A DNA stretch of 64,000 nucleotides from Cellulomonas xylanilytica (GTDB lineage Bacteria > Actinomycetota > Actinomycetes > Actinomycetales > Cellulomonadaceae). This document shows positions 25,944 through 33,231 of this stretch, in pieces (the first letter of the stretch is position 1; every line of letters begins with the position of its first letter). The stretch spans positions 225,980-289,979 of the forward strand of contig NZ_BJUB01000006.1 in the NCBI RefSeq assembly GCF_007989805.1, given 5' to 3'. The notes below the pieces were generated by a model. The model saw nothing but the letters and a program-made list of their open reading frames with translations, was not told where the DNA came from and ran no database searches. The translations under genes and the position numbers were made by a program.

Positions 25944-28531
25944 GAGCGCACCTCCAGTCGGGCACCGGCGACGAGGACGGGTTCGTGGTGGGGCGTCGGG
26001 CTGGCACCGTCGCGCTCCTCGGCGGTCGCGGGCCGCGACTGACCACGCTCCGGCACGTACGCCAGCGACGGGTCCGGGGTGTCGGGGGCGTTGACGAACG
26101 ACGCGAACCGGCGGAGCTTCTCCGGGTCCTCCAGCGTGGCGCGCCACTCGTCCTCGTACTCGACGACGTGCTGCGCCATCTGCTCGTCCAGGTCGGCCGC
26201 GATCCCCAGCGAGTCCTCCATGACGACAGCGCGGACGCCGTCCAGACCGCCCTCGACGTCCTCGATCCAGGGGGCCGTGCGCTGCAGCCGGTCGGCGGTG
26301 CGCACGTAGTAGAGGAGGAACCGGTCGATGGTGCGGACCAGCGTCTCGGTGTCCAGGTCCTCGGCCAGCAGCTGCGCGTGCCGCGGCGTGAAGCCGCCGT
26401 TGCCGCCGACGTACACGTTCCAGCCCTTGTCGGTCGCGATCACGCCGACGTCCTTGCCACGGGCCTCCGCGCACTCCCGGGCGCAGCCGGAGACACCGAG
26501 CTTGATCTTGTGCGGCGAGCGCAGGCCGCGGTACCGCAGCTCGAGCATGACCGCGAGCGCCACCGAGTCCTGCACCCCGAACCGGCACCACGTGGAGCCC
26601 ACGCAGGACTTCACGGTGCGCAGCGACTTGCCGTAGGCGTGCCCCGACTCGAAGCCGGCGTCGACCAGGCGCTGCCAGATGAGTGGCAGCTGGTCGATGC
26701 GGGCGCCGAACATGTCGATCCGCTGGCCGCCCGTGATCTTGGTGTACAGCCCGAAGTCCTTGGCCACCTCGCCGATCGCGATGAGGCCCTCGGGCGTCAC
26801 CTCGCCGCCGGCGATGCGTGGGACCACCGAGTAGGAGCCGTCCTTCTGCAGGTTGGCCATCACGTGGTCGTTGGTGTCCTGCAGCGTGGCCCGCTCGCCC
26901 TCGAGGACGTGGGCCGGGGACGTCGTCGCCAGGATCGACGCGACCGTCGGCTTGCAGATGTCGCAGCCGCGCCCGTCGGCACGGGTGCCGAACCGCTCGA
27001 TGACCTGCGTGAACGACGAGACGCCACTGACCCGGACGGCGTCGTAGAGCTGCGCGCGGGACAGCGCGAAGTGCTCGCAGAGCGCGGTGCTGACCTCGAT
27101 GCCCTGCGCCGCGAGCTCGGTGGTGACCAGCTTCTTGACCAGCGGGAGGCACGAGCCGCAGCTGGTGCCTGCCTTGGTGCACGCCTTGACCGCGCCGAGG
27201 TCCGTGCACGCGTGGTCGGTGACCGCGCCGCGGATGGTGCCGGCCGAGACGTTGTTGCACGAGCAGACCGCGGCGTCGTCGGGCAGCTCGAGCTCCGGCG
27301 CTCCCCCGCCGCCCTCGGGCAGCAGGAACGCGGCCGGGTCGCCGGGGAGCTCGCGGCCCAGCATCGGGCGCAGGCTGGCGTACGCGCTGGCGTCGCCGAC
27401 GAGGACGCCGCCGAGCAGCGTGCGCGCGTCGTCGGACATGACGAGCTTCTTGTAGACGCCGCCCACCGGGTCGGCCCAGACGATCTCCAAGGCGCCGGGC
27501 GTCTCGCCGAACGCGTCCCCGAAGCTGGCGACGTCGACGCCGGAGAGCTTGAGCTTGGTCGCGGTGTCCGCGCCCGGGAACGACGACGTGCCGCCCAGCA
27601 GCCGGTCGGCGGTGATCTCCGCCATGGCGTAGCCCGGGGCGACGAGCCCGATCGTCGCGCCCTGGATGCAGGCGACCTCGCCGACCGCCGAGATGTCGAG
27701 GTCGCTGGTCAGGCACGTGTCGTCGACGACGATCCCGCCGCGCTCGCCGATCGCGAGGCCCGACGAGCGGCCCAGCTCGTCGCGCGGCCGCACGCCCGCG
27801 GCGATGACGACGACGTCGGCGTCGACGCGACCGCCGTCGGCCAGGTCGAGACGGCCCACGCCCCCGCGCCGGTGCGGCCGGATCCGCGTGGTCATCGCGT
27901 TGAGACGAACACCCACGCCCAGCTGGTTGATGAGCCGGCGCAGCGCCTCGCCGCCGCCGAGGTCCACCTGTGCGGACATGAGGTGCGTCCCCACCTGGAG
28001 CACCGTGGTCTTCGCGCCCAGCGCCTGCAGCGCCCCCGCTGCCTCCAGCCCGAGCAGGCCGCCACCGAGGACCGCACCCTTGACCACGCGGTCCTCGGAG
28101 AGCTTCTCCACGTAGCCGCGCAGCTCCGCGACGTCGTCGACCGTGCGGTACACGAACACGCCCGGCAGGTCGGTGCCCTCCATCGGCGGGACCCAGGCCG
28201 ACGAGCCCGTCGCCAGGACGAGGTGGTCGTAGTGCTCCGTGCGGCCGTGCGCCGTGGTCACCGTCTTCGCGTCGCGGTCGATGTGCGTCACCGCGTCGTC
28301 GCGGACCAGGGTCACCAGCGGGTCGGACCACAGCTCCGGGTCGCCGAGCGCCAGGTCGTCGGCGTCACGACCCGAGAAGTAGCTGGTGAGGGCGACGCGG
28401 TCGTACGGACGGCGCGGCTCCTCCGCCAGCACGGTGATGCGCCACGTGCCGGCGGTGTCGCGGTCACGCAGTGCCTCGACCAGCCGCTGCGCGACCATGC
28501 CGCCGCCGACGACGACGAGATGCTGGGTCAT
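25940..28531 (-). CDS. nirB: Nitrite reductase (NADH) large subunit NirB
   Basis: The 863-residue enzyme starts at ATG 28531. Domains in order: FAD/NADH reductase (LVVVGGGMVAQRLVEAL; VLGGGLLGLEAAGAL), a BFD-type [2Fe-2S] motif (CSCNNVSAGTI ... GTSCGSC) and the siroheme/[4Fe-4S] sulfite-nitrite reductase core with VKSCVGSTWCRFG and GVSGCARECAEA supplying the four cluster cysteines. It reduces nitrite to ammonium with NADH. It heads the operon nirB-nirD-cysG-nnaR-cbiX, all overlapping, so enzyme, cofactor synthesis and regulator are made together. Confidence 0.95.
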   Translation of the reverse strand: MTQHLVVVGGGMVAQRLVEALRDRDTAGTWRITVLAEEPRRPYDRVALTSYFSGRDADDLALGDPELWSDPLVTLVRDDAVTHIDRDAKTVTTAHGRTEHYDHLVLATGSSAWVPPMEGTDLPGVFVYRTVDDVAELRGYVEKLSEDRVVKGAVLGGGLLGLEAAGALQALGAKTTVLQVGTHLMSAQVDLGGGEALRRLINQLGVGVRLNAMTTRIRPHRRGGVGRLDLADGGRVDADVVVIAAGVRPRDELGRSSGLAIGERGGIVVDDTCLTSDLDISAVGEVACIQGATIGLVAPGYAMAEITADRLLGGTSSFPGADTATKLKLSGVDVASFGDAFGETPGALEIVWADPVGGVYKKLVMSDDARTLLGGVLVGDASAYASLRPMLGRELPGDPAAFLLPEGGGGAPELELPDDAAVCSCNNVSAGTIRGAVTDHACTDLGAVKACTKAGTSCGSCLPLVKKLVTTELAAQGIEVSTALCEHFALSRAQLYDAVRVSGVSSFTQVIERFGTRADGRGCDICKPTVASILATTSPAHVLEGERATLQDTNDHVMANLQKDGSYSVVPRIAGGEVTPEGLIAIGEVAKDFGLYTKITGGQRIDMFGARIDQLPLIWQRLVDAGFESGHAYGKSLRTVKSCVGSTWCRFGVQDSVALAVMLELRYRGLRSPHKIKLGVSGCARECAEARGKDVGVIATDKGWNVYVGGNGGFTPRHAQLLAEDLDTETLVRTIDRFLLYYVRTADRLQRTAPWIEDVEGGLDGVRAVVMEDSLGIAADLDEQMAQHVVEYEDEWRATLEDPEKLRRFASFVNAPDTPDPSLAYVPERGQSRPATAEERDGASPTPHHEPVLVAGARLEVRS

Positions 28532-28607
28532 GGGGTGCTCCGTCGGGCTGGGGGGTGGGGCACCGCCCACGGTAGGAACGGGTTGTTTCCACCGATGGCG
28601 TCGCCCG

Positions 28608-28623
28608 GTTACCTGGGAGGAAC
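28608..28623 (+). promoter_or_regulatory. Possible GlnR half-box upstream of nirB
   Basis: GTTAC, six bases, GGAAC matches the actinobacterial GlnR arrangement gTnAC-n6-GaAAC at all but one position. It lies 77 bp upstream of nirB, in the 135-bp gap shared with the divergent DUF1697 gene. nirB is a known GlnR target in Streptomyces. A second half-box at the right spacing was not found, so this is tentative. Confidence 0.35.
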
Positions 28624-28666
28624 CTTTCCCGCACACGGCGTCGGTGCTGGGTGTGAGAGTGAGGGC

Positions 28667-29200
28667 ATGAGCCCCGTGATCGCCCTCCTGCGCGCCGTCA
28701 ACGTCGGCGGTCGCACCGTCAAGGCCGCACAGCTGCGCGCGGTCGCCGAAGGCCTCGGCCACACGCAGGTGACCACCTACGTGAACAGCGGGAACCTCGT
28801 CCTCGTGCCCTCCGGCCCGGCCTCCGCCGTCGGTCCGGGCCTGGCCGGGGCGCTCGTCGAGGAGCTCGGCTTCGACGTCCCCGTGATCACCCGGTCCCTG
28901 GCGCAGTGGGACGCCATCGTGGACCGCCTGCCGTTCGCCGACGAGGCGTCCGCGGACCCGTCGCACCTCGTCCTGTACTGCTGGGACGGTCCGCCCGGAA
29001 GCACCGACTTCGATCCCACCCCGTACGGCAAGGAGTCGGTGGCGTTCGCTGGCCACGAGACCTACGCGTACTTCCCCGACGGCATCGGCCGCTCCAAGCT
29101 GACCCTGCCGGTGCTGGAGAAGGCGACCGGTCGGACCGGGACCGCCCGCAACTGGAACACCGTCCTCGCCCTGCAGAGGCTCGCCCGCGAGCGCGCCTGA
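28667..29200 (+). CDS. DUF1697 family protein
   Basis: The 177-residue protein starts at ATG 28667 behind GAGGGC. The N-terminal ALLRAVNVGGRTVKAAQLRAV and TTYVNSGNLVL are the defining DUF1697 segments, and KLTLPVLEKATGRTGTARNWNTV near the end is the conserved C-terminal block. The family is widespread in bacteria with no established function and an RRM-like alpha/beta fold. It is divergent from nirB but probably unrelated to nitrogen metabolism. Confidence 0.88.
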   Translation: MSPVIALLRAVNVGGRTVKAAQLRAVAEGLGHTQVTTYVNSGNLVLVPSGPASAVGPGLAGALVEELGFDVPVITRSLAQWDAIVDRLPFADEASADPSHLVLYCWDGPPGSTDFDPTPYGKESVAFAGHETYAYFPDGIGRSKLTLPVLEKATGRTGTARNWNTVLALQRLARERA

Positions 29201-29214
29201 CTAGCGTGGGTGGC

Positions 29215-29661
29215 ATGAGCACCCTGTTCACCCAGATCATCGCCGGCGACATCCCCGGCCGGTTCGTGTGGGCCGACGACGTCGCCGTCGCGTTCGGCAC
29301 CATCGCGCCCATCACCGACGGCCACGTGCTCGTGGTCCCCCGCGACGAGATCGTGCAGCTCACCGACGCTCCCGACGACGTGCTGGCGCACCTGGTGCTC
29401 GTCGCGAAGACCATCGGGCAGGCCCAGCAGCAGGCCTGGTCCGCCCCGCGCGCCGCGCTGCTCGTCGCCGGGTTCGAGGTGGACCACCTGCACCTGCACG
29501 TCCTGCCCGCCTGGGGAGAGGCCAGCCTCTCGTTCAGCAACGCCCGCCACGACGTCCCCGCAGCCGAGCTCGACGCGGCGGCGGAGCGGGTGCGCGACGC
29601 ACTGACCGCCCGGGGCCACGGCGCCCACGTCCCCGCAGCCCTGAACAGCCCCGCCCTCTGA
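29215..29661 (+). CDS. HIT family hydrolase
   Basis: This 148-residue protein has the histidine triad EVDHLHLHVLP (H-x-H-x-H) and the N-terminal FTQIIAGDIPGRFVW plus DGHVLVVPRDEI typical of Hint-like nucleotide hydrolases. It likely cleaves adenosine-type nucleotide phosphoramidates or dinucleotides. It starts 15 bp after the DUF1697 gene and probably shares its transcript. Confidence 0.9.
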   Translation: MSTLFTQIIAGDIPGRFVWADDVAVAFGTIAPITDGHVLVVPRDEIVQLTDAPDDVLAHLVLVAKTIGQAQQQAWSAPRAALLVAGFEVDHLHLHVLPAWGEASLSFSNARHDVPAAELDAAAERVRDALTARGHGAHVPAALNSPAL

Positions 29662-29701
29662 CGGGCCTGCCCCCTTTCTGCCCCCCCGCAAGCACCGCAA
29701 C

Positions 29702-29870
29702 GTCCGCAGGATCGTTCGTCCCGACGACCGAATCTGCGGACGTCCCGACCTGACACACCGCTGTGTCCGCAGGATCGGTCGTCCTGGCGACCGGATGTGC
29801 GGACGTCCCGACCTGGCACACCGCAATGTCCGCAGGATCGGTCGTCCTGGCGACCGGAGGTGCGGACGTC
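29702..29870. repeat. 63-bp tandem palindromic repeat, 2.7 copies
   Basis: Copies begin at 29702, 29765 and 29828 (the last stops after about 43 bases). Each starts GTCCGCAGGATCG and contains a 40-bp imperfect palindrome: GTCCGCA pairs with TGCGGAC, and positions 11-17 pair with 24-30 of the unit. Differences between copies keep the pairing (A-T to G-T changes). A fixed 23-base tail follows each palindrome. All of 29662-30055 is otherwise gene-free: 29662-29701 is a C-rich run after the HIT gene, and in 29871-30055 I see only a weak promoter-like pair (TTGCGC, 17 bases, GATGGG) and the AAGGAGG ribosome site of the next gene. A related solo copy lies at 39924. Confidence 0.85.
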
Positions 29871-30055
29871 TCGCTCGGACGGTGCCGCGTTCTCGGTGCT
29901 CGTGCATCCGGTCTCCGGGCGTCCCCGGAAGACGCGGTATCGCGGCGGCCCGCTCGGACGTTGCGCACAGGGAGTGCAGGCACGATGGGTGACGACATTC
30001 GCAGCGCGTCAGGGCAGAGTCGGGGCTGACCGCCCACCAAGGAGGCACGCAGCAG

Positions 30056-31582
30056 ATGGCTGGACGTCAGGACACCGGGTTCGCCGCGCTCGCCGGCCTC
30101 GCTGCGGGGGCCGTGACCCTCGGTGTCGGCTCGCTCGTCGCGCTGCTCACCGGACCGAGCACCGACCCGCTCGTCGCGGTCGGGTCGGCGTTCGTCGACG
30201 CGACGCCCGCGTGGCTCAAGGACTTCGCCGCGTCGACGTTCGGCACCGCGGACAAGGTGGTCCTCGGGATCGGTGAGGTGGTCGTGCTGCTCGCCCTGGC
30301 GGCGCTGGCCGGGGTGCTCGCGGCGCGGCGCTGGGCGTGGGGAGCCACGCTCGTGGTGGTGCTGGGTGCGGTCGCCGGGCTGGCCGCGATGGGTCGGCCG
30401 GACGCGGGGGCGCTCGCCGCGGCGCCGGCGGTGGTCGGCGCGATCGCGGGGCTGCTGACCCTGCGGGAGCTGATCCGGCGACTGCCCGGCGCACCCCAGC
30501 GACCCCAGCCGGAGGGCGTGAGACGACGCGCGTTCCTGCAGGTCACGGCGGCGGCCGGTGCGCTCGGCGTGGTCGGGGTCGTGGTCGGCCGGGCCATCGG
30601 CGCCGGTGCTCGCGGAGCCCAGACGGCCCGCTCGGCGATCCGGATCCCTCGTCCCGCGACCCCCGCGGCGGCCGTGCCGTCGGGTGTCGACGTCGGCGTG
30701 GACGGTGTCGGCCCGTGGCAGACGCCCGCGGACGAGTTCTACCGGATCGACACGGCGCTCGTCGTGCCGCAGGTCGACCCCGAGACCTGGAGCCTGCGCG
30801 TGCACGGCATGGTCGAGGAGGAGATCACCCTGACCTGGGCCGAGCTGCTGGACAGCGAGCTGGTCGAGGCGTGGGTGACGCTCGCGTGCGTGTCCAACCC
30901 CGTCGGCGGCGACCTCATAGGCAACCAGAAGTGGCTGGGGCTGCCGATCGCGGACCTGCTCGCCCGTGCGCGCCCGACGGCGGACGCCGACATGGTGCTG
31001 TCCCGCAGCATCGACGGGTTCACGGCGTCGACCCCGCTGGCCGCCCTGACCGACGGCCGCGACGCGCTGCTGGCCATCGCCATGGACGGCGAGCCGCTGC
31101 CCGTCGAGCACGGGTTCCCCGTGCGCATGGTGGTGCCCGGGCTGTACGGGTACGTGTCGGCGACGAAGTGGGTCACCGAGCTGCGCGTCACCCGGTTCGC
31201 GGACGTGACCGCCTACTGGACGGACCGCGGCTGGTCGCCGGAGGGGCCGATCAAGACGCAGTCCCGCATCGAGGTGCCGAGGCCCGGGGCGTCCGTCCCC
31301 GCCGGCCCGGTCGTCGTGGCCGGGACCGCCTGGGCGCAGCACCGCGGCGTCACCGGGGTGCAGGTGCGCGTCGAGCAGGGCAGCTGGAGCGACGCCACGC
31401 TCGCCGACGAGGGCGGCATCGACTCGTGGCGGCAGTGGTCGTGGACCTGGGACGCGGAGCCCGGCGAGTACCAGCTCTACGTCCGCGCGTCCGACCCGCA
31501 GGGCTACCAGACGGGTGCGCGCGCGGACGTCATCCCGGACGGTGCGACGGGCTACGACACCGTCCGCGTCACGGTCACCTGA
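30056..31582 (+). CDS. Membrane-bound molybdopterin oxidoreductase, sulfite-oxidase fold
   Basis: The 508-residue protein has about four to five N-terminal membrane helices (residues 10-150), a linker resembling a Tat/hydrophobic segment (RRRAFLQVTAAAGALGVVGVVV, residues 159-180), then a Mo-cofactor domain (PQVDPETWSLRVHGMV, LACVSNPVGGDLIGN with the Mo-binding cysteine, PVEHGFPVRMVVPGLYGYVSATKWV) and a C-terminal Ig-like dimerisation domain. Such fused proteins probably act on the outer face of the membrane; the substrate (sulfite, sulfoxide or other) is unknown. AAGGAGG lies about 10 bases upstream. The 63-bp palindromic repeats precede it. Confidence 0.9.
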   Translation: MAGRQDTGFAALAGLAAGAVTLGVGSLVALLTGPSTDPLVAVGSAFVDATPAWLKDFAASTFGTADKVVLGIGEVVVLLALAALAGVLAARRWAWGATLVVVLGAVAGLAAMGRPDAGALAAAPAVVGAIAGLLTLRELIRRLPGAPQRPQPEGVRRRAFLQVTAAAGALGVVGVVVGRAIGAGARGAQTARSAIRIPRPATPAAAVPSGVDVGVDGVGPWQTPADEFYRIDTALVVPQVDPETWSLRVHGMVEEEITLTWAELLDSELVEAWVTLACVSNPVGGDLIGNQKWLGLPIADLLARARPTADADMVLSRSIDGFTASTPLAALTDGRDALLAIAMDGEPLPVEHGFPVRMVVPGLYGYVSATKWVTELRVTRFADVTAYWTDRGWSPEGPIKTQSRIEVPRPGASVPAGPVVVAGTAWAQHRGVTGVQVRVEQGSWSDATLADEGGIDSWRQWSWTWDAEPGEYQLYVRASDPQGYQTGARADVIPDGATGYDTVRVTVT

Positions 31583-31707
31583 CCGTCGACGTCGGACGCG
31601 TCCGCGTGATCGGCCCGCTCCCGGTCCACCACCGTGCCGCCGTTCCGGCCCCCAGGCTCGTTCGATCCCGGCGGCGGTGACGAGACGACAGCCGTGCGGG
31701 TCCGACG

Positions 31708-33231
31708 TCAGCGGGCGGTGACCGGGGCCGGGTCGGGAGTCGCGTCCGCCGCGCGCTCGGCGCGGGCGGCCGGCTGGTCCGGGTCCGAGCGGCGGAGCCA
31801 GTCGACGATGCCGCAGACGGCGTCCTTGCAGCCGCCGCAGCCGGTGGTCGCGCGCGTCGAGGCCGCCACCTCCTCGACGCTGCGGTCCCCGTGCCGCCAG
31901 CACCCGACGATGTCGCCCTTGGTGACGCCGTTGCACCGGCACACCACCGCACGGTCGGGCATCAGCGTCGGGCTCGCGGCGGGCACGGCCGTCCCGGCGA
32001 CCGGCCGGACCAGCAGCTGGGCCGGGTCGGTGGGTGCCGGGGTGCCGCGGGTGTAGGCCGCGACGAGGTCGGCCGCGACCGGTCCGGCACCCACGCAGGT
32101 GGCCCCCACGACACGACCGTCGGCGACGACCACCTCGATGTGCCGGCCGCCCTCGGGGTCGCTGAGCCGCACGCGGCGGCCGCCGGCCCGCGGCCCGCAC
32201 ACGCCCATCGCGACGACGTCGAGCCCGACGCCCTTGACCTTGACGACGTCGGTGCCGACGGTGGGCAGCGGGACGTCGTCGCGCGCCGCGGACGGCTCGG
32301 TGAGCAGGGTCGCGAGGCGCCGGGCCTGGTCCCAGCCCTGGGCGATGAGCCCGGAGCCGCCCTCGGGAGGCTCGGCGCAGTCGCCGATGGCGAAGACGCG
32401 CGCGTCCGCGGGTGAGGCGAGGTCGGCGCCGACGACGATGCCGCGCGCCACGTCGAGGCCGGCCCGCTGGGCGAGCCCGACCTCGGGGACGGTCCCGGCG
32501 GTGAGCACCAGGAGATCCGCACCCAGCACCTCGCCGCCCTCGAGCCGCACGCCGGTCACGCGTCCGCCGCTGACCACCGCCTCCTCGGTCCGGGCACCCA
32601 CCCGCACCGAGATGCCGAGGGAGGTGAGCCGGGCGGTCGCCGCCGCGGCGGCGGGTCCGTCGAGCTGGCGGTCCATGAGGTTCGCGCCGCCGTGCACCAC
32701 GGTCACGGGGACGCCGCGGTGCGCGAGCCCGCACGCGACCTCGAGCCCGAGCACGCCGCCGCCGACGACCACGGCGCGATGGGCGTTCACGGTCGCCGCG
32801 ACGATCTCGCGCGCGTCGTCCAGGGTGCGCAGCGCGTGCACGCCGGCGGGCAGGTCGTCGTCGCCCCGCCGGCCGAACAGCTCGGGGATGCGCGCCCGCG
32901 CCCCGGTGGCGAGCACCAGGACGTCGTACCGGTGCCGTTCACCGGCGTGGTCGAGCACGACCCCGGCGTGGCGGTCGATGGTGACCGCATGCGTCCCGGG
33001 CAGCACGGTGCTGCCGCTGCGGTGGGCGTTGCGCGGCAGCGTGATCGAGGCGACGTCGAGCTTGCCGGCAACCACCTCGGAGAGCAGGACCCGGTTGTAC
33101 GGCTCGTACTCCTCGGCGCCGAGGACCGTGGTGCGGAACCGGCCGCCCGGGTCGCGCTGGTGCAGGTCGTCGACGAACCGTGCGCCGACCATGCCGTGGC
33201 CGACGACGACCACGCGAACCGGGTTGCTCAT
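31708..33231 (-). CDS. FAD-dependent electron-transfer subunit of assimilatory nitrate reductase
   Basis: The 507-residue flavoprotein starts at ATG 33231, overlapping nasA by 4 bp. It has two nucleotide-binding motifs (VVVVGHGMVGARFVDDL near the start; VVVGGGVLGLEVACGL near residue 150), FAIGDCAEPP for FAD, and a C-terminal BFD-type [2Fe-2S] site (VCRCNGVTKGDIVGC ... TTGCGGCKDAVC). It resembles the reductase half of NirB without the siroheme part, like NasB-type subunits passing NADH electrons to NasA. It is the last gene of narK-nasA-this operon. Confidence 0.88.
   Translation of the reverse strand: MSNPVRVVVVGHGMVGARFVDDLHQRDPGGRFRTTVLGAEEYEPYNRVLLSEVVAGKLDVASITLPRNAHRSGSTVLPGTHAVTIDRHAGVVLDHAGERHRYDVLVLATGARARIPELFGRRGDDDLPAGVHALRTLDDAREIVAATVNAHRAVVVGGGVLGLEVACGLAHRGVPVTVVHGGANLMDRQLDGPAAAAATARLTSLGISVRVGARTEEAVVSGGRVTGVRLEGGEVLGADLLVLTAGTVPEVGLAQRAGLDVARGIVVGADLASPADARVFAIGDCAEPPEGGSGLIAQGWDQARRLATLLTEPSAARDDVPLPTVGTDVVKVKGVGLDVVAMGVCGPRAGGRRVRLSDPEGGRHIEVVVADGRVVGATCVGAGPVAADLVAAYTRGTPAPTDPAQLLVRPVAGTAVPAASPTLMPDRAVVCRCNGVTKGDIVGCWRHGDRSVEEVAASTRATTGCGGCKDAVCGIVDWLRRSDPDQPAARAERAADATPDPAPVTAR

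Noticed and set aside
24301..26046. Longer cysG frame reaching 26046
   Set aside because: It runs antisense-frame through nirD and nirB; the GTGA overlap at 25572 and the Met8-type N-terminus fix the start.
29702..29870. CRISPR array
   Set aside because: The whole 63-bp unit repeats, including what would be the spacer, and there are only 2.7 copies with no cas genes nearby.
29763..30029. Short open frames reading through the 63-bp repeats (both strands)
   Set aside because: 63 is a multiple of three, so all frames repeat without stops. None has a ribosome site, and the product is only the repeat translated.
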